Shown here piece by piece: positions 46,997-55,633 of a stretch of DNA of 64,000 bases (its first letter is position 1; each line of letters opens with the position of its first letter). The stretch spans positions 62,001 to 126,000 of the forward strand of contig NZ_JASMRU010000007.1 of NCBI RefSeq assembly GCF_030462585.1. Reading direction: 5' to 3'. Source of the DNA: Pseudomonas sp. CAN1. Lineage in GTDB: Bacteria; Pseudomonadota; Gammaproteobacteria; Pseudomonadales; Pseudomonadaceae. Under the pieces are notes generated by a model. It did no database searches and was not told where the DNA came from. It saw nothing but the letters and a program-made list of their open reading frames with translations. The position numbers and the translations under genes were made by a program.

Positions 46997-47001
46997 AGGA
47001 C

Positions 47002-47913
47002 ATGGATACTCTGAAGGCGTTGCACTGTTTCGTTCGCGCCGTGGAGCTGGGCAGCCTTTCCGCCGTGGCCCGCGAATCCGGCAGCAGCCAGCCAACCGTG
47101 AGCAAGACCATGGCGGCGCTGGAGCGCCAGGTCGGCGCGCAGTTGCTGCTGCGCAGCACCACCCGCGTGCAGCCCACCGAGCAGGGTCGGCGCTTCTACG
47201 AGCACGCCCGGCAGACGCTGGAGAGTTACGCCGAGGGCGTTGGCGAGGCCCGTGGCGAAACCGAGCAGGTGCGCGGCCGCCTGCGGGTCAGCGCGCCGGT
47301 GAGCCTGGGCGTGCTGCGTCTGAATGCGCTGCTGCTGGAGTTCATGCAGGCGCACCCGCAGGTCGAGGTGGAGCTGCTGCTCAACGACCGCTTCGTCGAC
47401 CTCGCCGAGGAAGGCATCGACCTCGCCCTGCGCCTGGGCGGCGAGTTGCCGGAGCAACTGATCGCCCGCCCGCTGGCGCGTTCGCCACGCTACCTGGTCG
47501 CGTCGCCGGCGTGGATTTCCCGGCAGCCGGCGCTGGGTGCTCCAGAAGACCTGCCGCTGGCCGACTACCTGCGCTTCGCCTGGCTCGATGCCGGGCAGAA
47601 CCTGCTGCTGCGCCATGCCGACGGCCGCGAGCTGAACCTCGCCACGCGCAGCCGCTACACGGTGAACAGCTCGCTGGCGATCCGCGAGAGCTACTGCCTG
47701 GGCGCCGGCTTCGGCCTGACACCGGCCTGGCTGGTGGCCGACCTGTTGGCTACCGGCACGCTGCAGCAGTTGCTACCGGACTGGCGCGGCCCGACCCAGG
47801 AGGCCAGCCTGCTGTATCCTTCGCGCCGTTACCTGCCGGCGCGAACCCGCGCGCTGATCGACTTCCTCGTCGAGCGCCTGCCGCTGCTGCCGGGATTCGA
47901 GGCGCTTCGATGA
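47002..47913 (+). CDS. LysR-family transcriptional regulator
   Basis: 303 residues. HTH at about 2-62 (DTLKALHCFVRAVELGSLSAVARESGSSQPTVSKTMAALE) in the style of the AaeR/YhjC-like subgroup, effector domain about 90-295. Divergent from the GDSL esterase, with a T-N11-A palindrome between them, so it likely regulates itself and the esterase. Confidence 0.9.
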   Translation: MDTLKALHCFVRAVELGSLSAVARESGSSQPTVSKTMAALERQVGAQLLLRSTTRVQPTEQGRRFYEHARQTLESYAEGVGEARGETEQVRGRLRVSAPVSLGVLRLNALLLEFMQAHPQVEVELLLNDRFVDLAEEGIDLALRLGGELPEQLIARPLARSPRYLVASPAWISRQPALGAPEDLPLADYLRFAWLDAGQNLLLRHADGRELNLATRSRYTVNSSLAIRESYCLGAGFGLTPAWLVADLLATGTLQQLLPDWRGPTQEASLLYPSRRYLPARTRALIDFLVERLPLLPGFEALR

Positions 47914-48011
47914 CCGGGCGGCCAAGGCGCCGGCTATGCTTTTCGCCAATCGACCGAACCGGCGCGCCGCCATGCCGGTCGAAACCTGACATTCGCCCCC
48001 GAGGGACATCC

Positions 48012-48560
48012 ATGGGCAAGCCCCACGCGCCTTACCTGCTCACCGCCCTGGCCCTGCCGCTGCTGCTGGCCGGCTGCTCGACGTCCGCCACCAGCCCCTG
48101 CGACGAACCGCTCAGCGGCGACGCCTGCCGCCAGGAGCGCCTGCTCTACCAGAACGACATGCTGCAGGCGAAGCTGCTGATCGCCACCGGCGACCTGGCC
48201 AATTACGAGCTGGCCGAGGCGCTGCTGGGTCGTGCGCTGGCGACCGATGAGCGCGGCGAGGCGAGCTTCTACATGGCGCTGCTGAAGATCAAGGAAGGCC
48301 CGCAGGTGGACGAGGTGCTGCCACTGCTGGAGAAAGCCGCCGACGCCGGCCAGCCCTACGCCGTGGCGCTGCTCTACAAGATCTGGTCGGAGCCCTTCCT
48401 GGTGGAACAGGCCGATCCGCAGAAGGCGCAGCAGTACCAGGAGGACTACACCCACCTGGACGTCGCCAAGAGCGGCTACCCGTCCTTCGACAAGGCCACC
48501 GCGCTGGTCAACGCGTTGCTCGACGAGCCGCCCGCGGTCGCCGACCAGCCGCAGCCCTAG
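48012..48560 (+). CDS. Lipoprotein with Sel1-like segment
   Basis: 182 residues. Lipobox LAGC (Cys22). The mature part has helical repeats (LLIATGDLANYELAEALLGRAL, VLPLLEKAADAGQPYAVALLYKIWSEPF) resembling a single Sel1/TPR-like unit. Periplasmic membrane-anchored. Overlaps the convergent yihY-like gene by 4 bases at its 3' end. Function unknown. Confidence 0.8.
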   Translation: MGKPHAPYLLTALALPLLLAGCSTSATSPCDEPLSGDACRQERLLYQNDMLQAKLLIATGDLANYELAEALLGRALATDERGEASFYMALLKIKEGPQVDEVLPLLEKAADAGQPYAVALLYKIWSEPFLVEQADPQKAQQYQEDYTHLDVAKSGYPSFDKATALVNALLDEPPAVADQPQP

Positions 48561-49462
48561 GCCTCTTCCGGCGGCGGCTCGGCTTCCTCGAAGGTCTTCT
48601 CGCCGGGCGCCTTGCCGTGGGGCAGGTGGTGCTCGATCACCGCATTGAGCTCCGCGCCCAGCAGCAGCACCGCCGAGGAGATGTAGAAGTACAGCAGCAG
48701 CACGATGATCGCCCCGACGCTGCCGTACATGGCGTTGTAGTCGGCGAAGTTCTTCACGTAGTAGCCAAAGCCCAGCGACGCCGATATCCACAGCACCACC
48801 GCCAGCACCGAGCCGGGGGTGATGAAGCGGAACTTCTGCTGCACGTTGGGGGTGACGTAGTAGATGATCGCCACCGCCATCATCATCAGCAGCACGATCA
48901 CCGGCCAGCGCAGGATGCTCCAGAGGATCACCACGAAATCCTCCAGCCCGACCTTCGCGGCGATCCAGCCCATCACCTGCGGCCCGAGGATCATCAGCGC
49001 GGCGATCAGCATCAGCATCGCCACCAGGCCGAAGGTGTAGAACAGCGACAGCGGAATGCGCTTCCACGGCGGCCGGCCTTCGCGCACGTCATAGGCGGCG
49101 TTGAGCGCGATCATCAGCGAGCGCACCGCCGCCGAGGACGACCACAGCGCCACCACGATACCGATGGACAGCAGCCCGCCCTGGCGCTGCTGCAACTGGT
49201 CGATCACCGGGTTGACCTGTTCCAGCGCCTGGCTCGGCAGCACGTAGTCGGCCTGCTGGCGGAGGAAGTCGAAGAACTCGGGCAGGTGCAGGAAGCCCAG
49301 CAGGGCAATGAGGAACAGCAGGAAGGGGAACAGCGAGAACAACCCCTGGTACGCCAGCGCAGCGGCGTAGGTGGGCATCTCGTCGTCGAGAAACTCCTTC
49401 ACCGTCAGCTTGAGCAGCTTCCAGGGCCCCAGACTGAGCCCGCGCATGTCCATGAATCGCAT
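48557..49462 (-). CDS. YihY/BrkB-family inner-membrane protein
   Basis: 301 residues, about six membrane segments. Family pattern: DEMPTYAAALAYQGLFSLFPFLLFLIALLG, then VALWSSSAAVRSLMIALNAAYDV and PGSVLAVVLWISASLGFGYYVKNFADYNAMYGSVGAIIVLLLYFYISS. Often annotated virulence factor BrkB or ribonuclease BN, the latter wrongly. Acidic C-terminal tail (EEAEPPPEEA). The ATG at 49462 has GGGAGGACG upstream. Transport role is inferred only. Confidence 0.9.
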   Translation of the reverse strand: MRFMDMRGLSLGPWKLLKLTVKEFLDDEMPTYAAALAYQGLFSLFPFLLFLIALLGFLHLPEFFDFLRQQADYVLPSQALEQVNPVIDQLQQRQGGLLSIGIVVALWSSSAAVRSLMIALNAAYDVREGRPPWKRIPLSLFYTFGLVAMLMLIAALMILGPQVMGWIAAKVGLEDFVVILWSILRWPVIVLLMMMAVAIIYYVTPNVQQKFRFITPGSVLAVVLWISASLGFGYYVKNFADYNAMYGSVGAIIVLLLYFYISSAVLLLGAELNAVIEHHLPHGKAPGEKTFEEAEPPPEEA

Positions 49463-49616
49463 CCCGCAGCGTCCTCCCGATGAGCGCTCCGCCGGCCGGC
49501 GGCTGCAGGGTGGACCCGCAGCGCCTGGGCAAAGTTGCAACAAATGCGCGGCGCAGAGCGCCCGCCAGGACAGACCATAGCTGGTCGCGGCGGGCGGATG
49601 CCAGTGCGGGCTCGGT

Positions 49617-50051
49617 TCAGTCAGCCAGGCGATAGACCTTGGCGAAGCGCTCGGCCTTCACCACGCCGTAGTCACCGGGCGCGTATTGCAGCACCCAGTC
49701 GCCGGCCGCACCGGTGAGGCGATCACCACCGGCCGAGCGCAGCAGGGTGAAGGGTTCGTCCATGTGCCGGGCCAGCACCAGGCTGGGGATATTGCGGTAG
49801 GCGCCGGGTTGGCCATGGGCGAGCGCGGCGTCGGCGGGGCGGTATTTCGGATCGAAGCGCTCGCGGGAGACGACCCAGCGCTCGCCGGTCGAGCCGCTGA
49901 TGATCGCGTCACCGACGGCATAACGATTCGGGCCTTCCAGACTCATCAGCTCACCGGGCGCGGCGGCGAATTCGACGGTGACGGTTTCGTCCTTCACCAC
50001 GCGTTGTGCGGCGGGATCGGTGGCGAGGTCCAGCTGATTGAGCTCGAGCAT
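49617..50051 (-). CDS. PGDYG-motif protein
   Basis: 144 residues. Contains the diagnostic sequence YAPGDYGVVKAERFAKVYRL near the C-terminus, plus a second related block in the N-terminal half (GPNRYAVGDAIISGSTGERWVVSRERFDPKYRP), so it looks like an internal duplication. Function unknown. The ATG at 50051 is chosen over an in-frame start at 50159. Confidence 0.75.
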   Translation of the reverse strand: MLELNQLDLATDPAAQRVVKDETVTVEFAAAPGELMSLEGPNRYAVGDAIISGSTGERWVVSRERFDPKYRPADAALAHGQPGAYRNIPSLVLARHMDEPFTLLRSAGGDRLTGAAGDWVLQYAPGDYGVVKAERFAKVYRLAD

Positions 50052-50258
50052 GGCGGGCAAAAAACCTGCGGAAAAGGTTGGGGGAAAGAACCGGGGCAAG
50101 CCTACTCGCAAAAGAATCGCCCCGCGAGAAGCCAGCGGCTGGCGGTGCTCTACACTCACTGACCATGCGCGCCGTCACGACACTCCCGGCCGAACCCAGC
50201 CAGCTTTCCGGCTGTCGCACCTACTGAGCCAACCCCATCAGCCGTACAGGAATATCCC

Positions 50259-50693
50259 ATGTCGTTTGCCCGTCTCGCCCTGCCTTTGCTGTTGCTCACC
50301 AGCCTTGCCGTCCACGCCGAAGACTCCCCCGACGAAGCGAAATTCCTCAAGGAGTCGGTGGACTACTTCGACCAGGTCACCAAGAGCAGCCTGCCGCACC
50401 AGGTGGACAAGGTTACGACCCTCAACAGCGTGCAGCTGGACCCGACGAAGAAGATGCTGTATTACCGCTACGGCATTTCCAACCTGCGCCTGGACGCCAT
50501 GGACCTGGGCGCCCGCGCCAAGTTCGAGAACGGCCTGAAGACCCAGCTGGAAAGCACCACCTGCCAGCAGCCGGAACTGCTGCAGCGCTTCCGCGAGCAC
50601 CACCTGAGCGTCACCCACGAATACACCGGCAGCGACGGCAAACCGCTGGCCAGCATCACCGTCGACCCGCAGAACCTGAGTTGCAAGAGCTGA
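50259..50693 (+). CDS. Small periplasmic protein of unknown function
   Basis: 144 residues. Signal peptide 1-20 (ending VHA). Two cysteines in the mature part (TTCQQPELL, NLSCKS) may be bonded. The pattern KMLYYRYGISNLRLDAMD...FENGLKTQLESTTCQQPELLQRF...VTHEYTGSDGKPLASITVDP is widespread in gamma-proteobacteria as uncharacterised secreted proteins. CAGGAATATCCC precedes the ATG. Confidence 0.8.
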   Translation: MSFARLALPLLLLTSLAVHAEDSPDEAKFLKESVDYFDQVTKSSLPHQVDKVTTLNSVQLDPTKKMLYYRYGISNLRLDAMDLGARAKFENGLKTQLESTTCQQPELLQRFREHHLSVTHEYTGSDGKPLASITVDPQNLSCKS

Positions 50694-50706
50694 TCCTTCC
50701 TCCCCC

Positions 50707-50895
50707 ATGAGCCGTGCCGATTACCACCAGCAACACGCCCAGCGCGCCGAGGCCGAAGCCCGGCGCCTGCTGGCCGAACGCGACAGGCTCGGGGCACGTT
50801 GGTTGCCCTGGGTCGCCGCCGAGCTTTACCAGCTGAGCCCACCGCCCTTTGCCAACATGGTCCGCCGCGAACTGCAGCGCCTCGCCGCCAGCTGA
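50707..50895 (+). CDS. Small acidic/basic helical protein
   Basis: 62 residues, mostly one charged helix (HQQHAQRAEAEARRLLAERDRLGARWLPWVAAELYQL). No signal. Starts 14 bases after the preceding gene, whose TCCTCCC-rich tail gives no clear ribosome site. Plausible gene by position and coding composition; function unknown. Confidence 0.5.
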   Translation: MSRADYHQQHAQRAEAEARRLLAERDRLGARWLPWVAAELYQLSPPPFANMVRRELQRLAAS

Positions 50896-50977
50896 ACGGC
50901 CACGCGGCCTGGCAGGGCGGGACTATGCTGAAGCTGTCAGCCCTCGGCCCGAGGGCATCCCTTCGGAGGACAGCCTC

Positions 50978-51106
50978 ATGAAAGGTCTCGACGCGAAGAA
51001 ACAGGCGAAGAAAAAGCCGCTGAAGACGGCGCATGAAAAGCGCATGGCCAAGCGGCAGAAGAAAACCGGCAAGTCTCTGCTGGGCAATCCGCAGCAGCCT
51101 TCCTGA
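50978..51106 (+). CDS. Very small lysine-rich protein
   Basis: 42 residues, about a third Lys/Arg (MKGLDAKKQAKKKPLKTAHE, then KRMAKRQKKTGKSLLG). CGGAGGA lies 7 bases upstream of the ATG, so this short frame is better supported than longer in-frame starts. Likely nucleic-acid-binding by charge; no family recognised with certainty. Confidence 0.6.
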   Translation: MKGLDAKKQAKKKPLKTAHEKRMAKRQKKTGKSLLGNPQQPS

Positions 51107-51125
51107 TCTTCCCCATCGGCGAATC

Positions 51126-51153
51126 GGCGTACAACCCGGGGCGGTTGTACGCC
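51126..51153. repeat. RAYT-type hairpin repeat
   Basis: GGCGTACAACC (51126-51136) pairs perfectly with GGTTGTACGCC (51143-51153) across a 6-base loop, close in form to the RAYT REPs at 17530 and 45632. May also end the preceding small-gene transcript. Confidence 0.6.
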
Positions 51154-51189
51154 CACCTCACCTATCCACCATCCCGCGATGACTGCTCC

Positions 51190-51446
51190 CGCAGGAGCGA
51201 ACTTCGTCCGCGATAACATCCGACGCGTTGCGACCCCATCGCGGACAGAGTCCGCTCCTACGAGTACCCCAGCAGCAGAGCAGACCTGTAGGAGCGAGCT
51301 TGCTCGCGAACAGGACAAGCCTCGGTGCTGCCGGGAAATCGGTTCGCGAGCAAGCTCGCTCCTACAGGTGGCTTCGAAGATTGGCGCTATAGCCTGTCCG
51401 CGGAGTGCGCCGCGGGGGATTTCGCGGACAAGGTCCGCTCCTACGT
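51190..51446. repeat. REP cluster
   Basis: Five to six REP units of two types in alternating orientation: CAGGAGCGAACTTCGTCCGC (51192), GCGGACAGAGTCCGCTCCTA (51241), GTAGGAGCGAGCTTGCTCGC (51288), GCGAGCAAGCTCGCTCCTAC (51346) and GCGGACAAGGTCCGCTCCTA (51424). Confidence 0.85.
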
Positions 51447-51464
51447 CCCGCCACCTCGCACCGC

Positions 51465-51830
51465 TCCGGCTCTGGCTTTGGCCTTGGCTTTGGCTTTGGC
51501 TTTGGCTTTGGCCTTGACTCTGAAAGGCTTCCAGAGAAATGTCCGCGCACTCCGACTGCCCCGTTCAGGAGGCCTCGTTGAATTGGAGTTTCAGGGGTTG
51601 AGCGACATGGATGTCGCGAGAGCCGCGATGGGCCAGGGATGGCCCTTGGCGGCGTGCCCCTGAAACTTCGATTCGACGAGGGAATTTTTCGCCTAAGCGA
51701 AAAACCGGATGTCCGGGGCAAGACCTTTTGGTTCCTTTTGGGGCGTTTGCCAAAAGGGACTCGCCCGAGGGGGCGAAACAAAAGGTCCGCGCGCATACCG
51801 AAGCGACGCTGGAAACCCAGCGCGAAGCAA
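51465..51830. repeat. Dispersed ~350-bp repeat, copy 3, with hexamer run
   Basis: Same blocks and orientation as copy 2: TGGCTT hexamers (51471-51520), a 25-bp imperfect inverted repeat (51573-51597 with 51657-51681), CAAGACCTTTTGGTTCC and the CTCGCCCGAGGGGGCGAAAC block. Confidence 0.85.
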
Positions 51831-51920
51831 GAAGCAAGAGCCCCTCACCCTAACCCTGGCTGCGCGCCCGGCTCCTCAAACGGGAGAGGGGACCGTCCGC
51901 AGCGAGCTGACACCACGGCG

Positions 51921-52048
51921 TCAGCCGGTCAGCCGGTCAGAAGGTCAGAAGGTCAGCCGGTCAGAAGGTCAGCCGGTCAGAAGGTCAGAAGGTCAGAAGG
52001 TCAGAAGGTCAGAAGGTCAGAAGGTCAGAAGGTCAGAAGGTCAGAAGG
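51921..52048. repeat. Octamer tandem array, 16 units
   Basis: Sixteen perfect-length units of TCAGAAGG or TCAGCCGG in a row: units 1, 2, 5 and 7 read TCAGCCGG, the other twelve TCAGAAGG. A seventeenth begins TCAG and decays. Lies 110 bases after the def stop codon (on the opposite strand). Confidence 0.9.
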
Positions 52049-52157
52049 TCAGCGAGGCTCTCTGAAAACCAGAACCGACACAAGCCAAGCGAAACCACCG
52101 GCAATCCCCGCCAGAAAGACACGCCCGCCCACCAACGCCCCCAAAGACAATCACCCC

Positions 52158-52697
52158 TCAGTCATCCGCGTTGGGATCAAGCCCCGGAAACAACACCTCG
52201 GTAAACCCGAACTTGCTGAAGTCGGTGATCCGCGACGGATACAACCGCCCAATCAGGTGATCACACTCATGCTGCACCACGCGGGCGTGGAAGCCCTCCA
52301 CGGTGCGATCGATAGCCTGCCCCTGCGGATCAACCCCCTGATAGCGAATGCTCCGATAACGCTCCACCGCCCCTCGCAGCCCCGGCACCGACAGGCAGCC
52401 CTCCCAGCCCTCCTCCAGCTCATCGCCAATGGGCGTGATCAGCGGATTGAGCAGGATGGTCGGCGGCACCGCCGGCGCATCCGGATAGCGCTCGCTGCGC
52501 TCGAAGCCGAAGATCACCAGCTGCAGGTCGACACCAATCTGCGGCGCCGCCAGGCCGACTCCCCCAACGTGATGCATGGTCTCGAACATATCGTCGATCA
52601 GCTGCTGCAGCTCGGCGCTGCCGATCATCGACTCGGGCACCGGCGGGGCGATGCGCAGCAGGCGCTCATCGCCCATCTTGAGAATCTCGCGAATCAT
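52158..52697 (-). CDS. def: Peptide deformylase
   Basis: 179 residues. Removes the formyl group from new protein N-termini. The three metal/active-site motifs are intact: GVGLAAPQ (46-53), EGCLS (99-103) and QHECDHL (142-148, HExxH). The ATG at 52697 fits the usual N-terminus ([14 protein letters not shown]). No fmt neighbour, so it is probably a second, standalone deformylase of the type common in Pseudomonas. Confidence 0.93.
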   Translation of the reverse strand: MIREILKMGDERLLRIAPPVPESMIGSAELQQLIDDMFETMHHVGGVGLAAPQIGVDLQLVIFGFERSERYPDAPAVPPTILLNPLITPIGDELEEGWEGCLSVPGLRGAVERYRSIRYQGVDPQGQAIDRTVEGFHARVVQHECDHLIGRLYPSRITDFSKFGFTEVLFPGLDPNADD

Positions 52698-52930
52698 CTC
52701 GGCCTCGTTCACGGCAAAAGGAAAGCAACACAGGCAAAGCGGCATCCTCTGCCGCCCAGCGCCCGCTGGCAACCCCGCGACCGCCCGGCAGTGCCCCGCA
52801 GGCCACGCCACACGGGTGTTAGACTGCAACCTGATGACACTCGTCCGACGACGCAGCTTTGCCGAACTTCACGGCAGATCGCCGTCGAAACCCTGGGGGA
52901 TCGTGCAAGCCGGGGGACTGGAGACTGGTC

Positions 52931-53485
52931 ATGAACAGGCATTACTACATCAGCGACAACCTGGACGACCTGGAACAGGTCGAGCAGGAACTCAGCGAAC
53001 GCGGCATCAGCATGGAACAGATGCATGTGCTCAGCGACAACGACGCAGAAATGCGCGAGCACCGCCTCCACGAAGTGCCCTCGATGATGAAGAAGGACGT
53101 GGTGCACTGGGGCAAGATCGGCGCGCTGATCGGCGCCGTGCTGGCCGTGCTGGTGCTGGTTGGCGGCTACTTCAGCGGCTGGACCGAGACTGCCGCAGGC
53201 TGGGTGCCCATCGTCTTCCTCGCGGTGATCCTCGGCGCGTTCAGCCTGTGGGAAAGCAGCTTCTTCGGCCTGCAGCGCCCCAGCAGCGACGTGCGCCGCT
53301 TCCAGAACAACCTGCAGGAAGGTCGCCACGTGTTCTTCGTCGATGTGAAGCCCGAGCAGGAACCGGTGCTCGACCGCGTCGTCGGCCTGCACCCGCGCCT
53401 GGAGATCGCCGGCTTCGGCAGCGCCACGCCGACCTGGTGGCTGTCGCTGGAACAGGCCTGGAACCGCTTCCGCCACATGATGTGA
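52931..53485 (+). CDS. Two-TM protein with N-terminal ferredoxin-like segment
   Basis: 184 residues. Residues 1-50 (HYYISDNLDDLEQVEQELSERGISMEQMHVLSDND) look like the small stress-protein-type domain that precedes two membrane segments (about 62-83 and 89-110). A C-terminal cytoplasmic part contains HVFFVDVKPEQEPVLDRVV and ends WNRFRHMM. Such proteins are sometimes labelled magnesium transporters without proof. The ATG at 52931 follows GGGGGACTGGAGACTGGTC. Confidence 0.75.
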   Translation: MNRHYYISDNLDDLEQVEQELSERGISMEQMHVLSDNDAEMREHRLHEVPSMMKKDVVHWGKIGALIGAVLAVLVLVGGYFSGWTETAAGWVPIVFLAVILGAFSLWESSFFGLQRPSSDVRRFQNNLQEGRHVFFVDVKPEQEPVLDRVVGLHPRLEIAGFGSATPTWWLSLEQAWNRFRHMM

Positions 53486-53708
53486 TGCGCCCCGGCCGCG
53501 CGCCGGTGGCTGTGCTTCGCCTCCCATCCGCGCCCATTCGGCCAGCGGCATGCCGGCTGCGGGCCGCGAAAACCCGACGAAGTAACGAGATTGTCCGTCG
53601 TTCAGGAATCATTCAGAAACCGTTAGCCAGCTATTGATTCATGTCAGCCGGGTGCCTCCGGTCGAATTCGAAACTATTCGGGTTCCCCATTACCCAGGAG
53701 GCTGGGAC

Positions 53709-55139
53709 ATGTCTTCATCGCCCAACCAGAAACTCGGTCTGGCCGCACTCACCGCCCTGGTGGTCGGCTCCATGATCGGCGGTGGCATCTTCTCGTTGCC
53801 GCAGAACGTCGCGAAAAGCGCCAGCCCCGGTGCCGTGCTGATCGGCTGGGCCATCAGCGGCATCGGCATGCTGATGCTCGCCTTCGTCTTCCAGAGCCTG
53901 TCCAACCGCAAGCCGGAACTGGACGCGGGCGTCTACGCCTACGCCAAGGCCGGCTTCGGCGACTACATCGGCTTCAACTCGGCCTGGGGCTACTGGATCA
54001 GCTCCATGCTCGGCAACGTCAGCTACTTCGTGCTGATCTTCAGCGCGCTGGGCTACTTCTTCCCGGTGTTCGGCGAGGGCAACACGGTCATCGCCTTCGC
54101 CTGCTCGTCCCTGCTGCTGTGGGGCCTGCACTTCCTGATCCTGCGCGGGATCAAGCAGGCGGCCTTCATTAACCAGGTCACCACGGTCGCCAAGGTCGTG
54201 CCCATCGTGCTGTTCATCCTGATCGGCCTGGTGGCGTTCGACATGGACCTGTTCACCGCCGACTTCTGGGGCCATGGCCACGTCGATTTCGACAGCGTGA
54301 TGAGCCAGGTGCGCAACATGATGCTGATCACCGTCTGGGTGTTCATCGGCATCGAGGGCGCCAACCTGTATTCGGGCCACGCGAAGAAGCGCTCGGACGT
54401 CGGCACCGCCACGGTGATCGGCTTCGTCTCGGTGATGGCGCTGCTGGTGCTGGTGAACGTGCTGTCCATGGGCATGATGAACCAGGCGCAACTGGCCGGC
54501 CTGCCCAACCCGTCCATGGCCTATGTGCTGGAGCACGTGGTCGGCCACTGGGGCGCAGTGCTGATCATCGCCGGGCTGGTGGTCTCGCTGTTCGGCGCGC
54601 TGCTGGCGTGGATCCTGCTCAGCGCGGAGATCATGTACGCCGCCGCCCACGACCACACCCTGCCGAAGTTCCTCGCCCGCGAGAACGACAAGGACGTGCC
54701 GGTGAACGCGCTGTGGATGAGCAACGCCACGGTACAGGTGTTCCTGGTGGTGACCCTGTTCGCCGCCAGCACCTACACCAGCCTGGTGTACCTGGCCGCC
54801 TCCATGGCGCTGCTGCCCTACCTGTTCTCGGCCGGCTACGCCGTGCTGCTGAGCCTGCGCGGAGAAGGCTATGAAGGCCTGCTGCGCGAGCGCCGCAAGG
54901 ACCTGGTGATCGGCGCCATCGCCCTTATCTACAGCCTGTGGCTGGTGTACGCCGGCGGCTTGGACCACCTGCTGCTCTCGGCGCTGCTCTACACCCCGGG
55001 CGTGGTGCTGTTCATCATGGCCAAGCGCGAGCGTGGCGAGCGCGTGTTCAGCAAGGCGGAATGGCTGGTCTTCGCCGTCCTGCTGGCCGCGACCCTGGCC
55101 GCCGGCTACGGTCTGTACGCGGGCCAGCTGAGCCTCTGA
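53709..55139 (+). CDS. APA-family basic amino-acid antiporter (ArcD-like)
   Basis: 476 residues, 12 membrane segments. The first helix carries the APA signature VVGSMIGGGIFSLPQN; TVWVFIGIEGANLYSGHAKKRSDVG is the conserved TM6 region. Most like ArcD arginine/ornithine antiporters by length and sequence style, but no arcABC genes follow, so the exchanged pair is unproven. GGAGG precedes the ATG. Followed by a terminator-like stem at 55153. Confidence 0.87.
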   Translation: MSSSPNQKLGLAALTALVVGSMIGGGIFSLPQNVAKSASPGAVLIGWAISGIGMLMLAFVFQSLSNRKPELDAGVYAYAKAGFGDYIGFNSAWGYWISSMLGNVSYFVLIFSALGYFFPVFGEGNTVIAFACSSLLLWGLHFLILRGIKQAAFINQVTTVAKVVPIVLFILIGLVAFDMDLFTADFWGHGHVDFDSVMSQVRNMMLITVWVFIGIEGANLYSGHAKKRSDVGTATVIGFVSVMALLVLVNVLSMGMMNQAQLAGLPNPSMAYVLEHVVGHWGAVLIIAGLVVSLFGALLAWILLSAEIMYAAAHDHTLPKFLARENDKDVPVNALWMSNATVQVFLVVTLFAASTYTSLVYLAASMALLPYLFSAGYAVLLSLRGEGYEGLLRERRKDLVIGAIALIYSLWLVYAGGLDHLLLSALLYTPGVVLFIMAKRERGERVFSKAEWLVFAVLLAATLAAGYGLYAGQLSL

Positions 55140-55152
55140 GTTCGTTCCCGAC

Positions 55153-55177
55153 GCCCGCGGCGATAGCCGCGGGCTTT
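55153..55177 (+). terminator. Terminator-like stem after the antiporter gene
   Basis: GCCCGCGGC-GATA-GCCGCGGGC followed by TTT, 13 bases after the stop codon; short T-run. Confidence 0.6.
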
Positions 55178-55196
55178 GGCATTTCAGGAGAAAAAC

Positions 55197-55610
55197 ATGA
55201 CCACGCCCACCGAGGTCACCATCCACTCCAGCAGCGGTCTCGACCGCCAGCAGTACCGCATCCGCCTGAGCTACGCGGTGGAGAACGCCGGCAGCCGCGA
55301 CGCCCTGGTGAAGTTCGAACTGGAGGGCGAGATCGACGGCCAGCCGTTCAGGGACGGCTTCGAGTTGCCCGGTGACATCGCCTTCAACTTCGCCGCCAGC
55401 GCCACACGTATCCTGCGCCGCCACGGCCTGCGGGTCTGCAGCGGGCCGGTGCTGCGCTTTCGCAAGGAACATGACCGGGTGTTCGACGACCTGCGGCGTC
55501 AGCTGAAGGCCGCGCCGGGGTCACCGGTCGACCTGCAGCGCATGGGCTCGCTGGCCCCGGCGCAGCCGCGTTGCGCGGTGGCCGAGTCCATCGTCCGCGG
55601 GCGCGGTTGA
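55197..55610 (+). CDS. Small cytoplasmic protein of unknown function
   Basis: 137 residues, no signal or membrane segment. Mixed alpha/beta look: TIHSSSGLDRQQYRIRLSYAVENAGSRDALVKFELEGEIDGQPF, then a basic helical half. AGGAG lies 7 bases before the ATG. No family recognised with confidence. Confidence 0.75.
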   Translation: MTTPTEVTIHSSSGLDRQQYRIRLSYAVENAGSRDALVKFELEGEIDGQPFRDGFELPGDIAFNFAASATRILRRHGLRVCSGPVLRFRKEHDRVFDDLRRQLKAAPGSPVDLQRMGSLAPAQPRCAVAESIVRGRG

Positions 55611-55633
55611 GCGCCCGCGGCTGAACAGAGCTA

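Larger units (their letters stand above)
51107..52157. other. 1.05-kb repeat-dense gap without genes
   Basis: Contains, in order: a hairpin (51126-51153), a REP cluster (51190-51446), a dispersed ~350-bp repeat copy 3 (51465-51830), a partial CCCTCACCCTAACCC repeat (about 51841) and an octamer array (51921-52048). Open frames here follow the repeats and are not accepted as genes. Confidence 0.8.

Noticed and set aside
51921-52048. CRISPR array
   Set aside because: The units are 8 bp and contiguous, with no spacers and no cas genes.
51639-52934. A 431-codon frame through the octamer array and antisense to def
   Set aside because: The repeating 8-residue pattern is just the 8-bp array read in three frames, and the rest is the shadow of def.
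52931-53485. Magnesium transporter (CorA or MgtE)
   Set aside because: No GMN motif or CBS domains; only two membrane segments.
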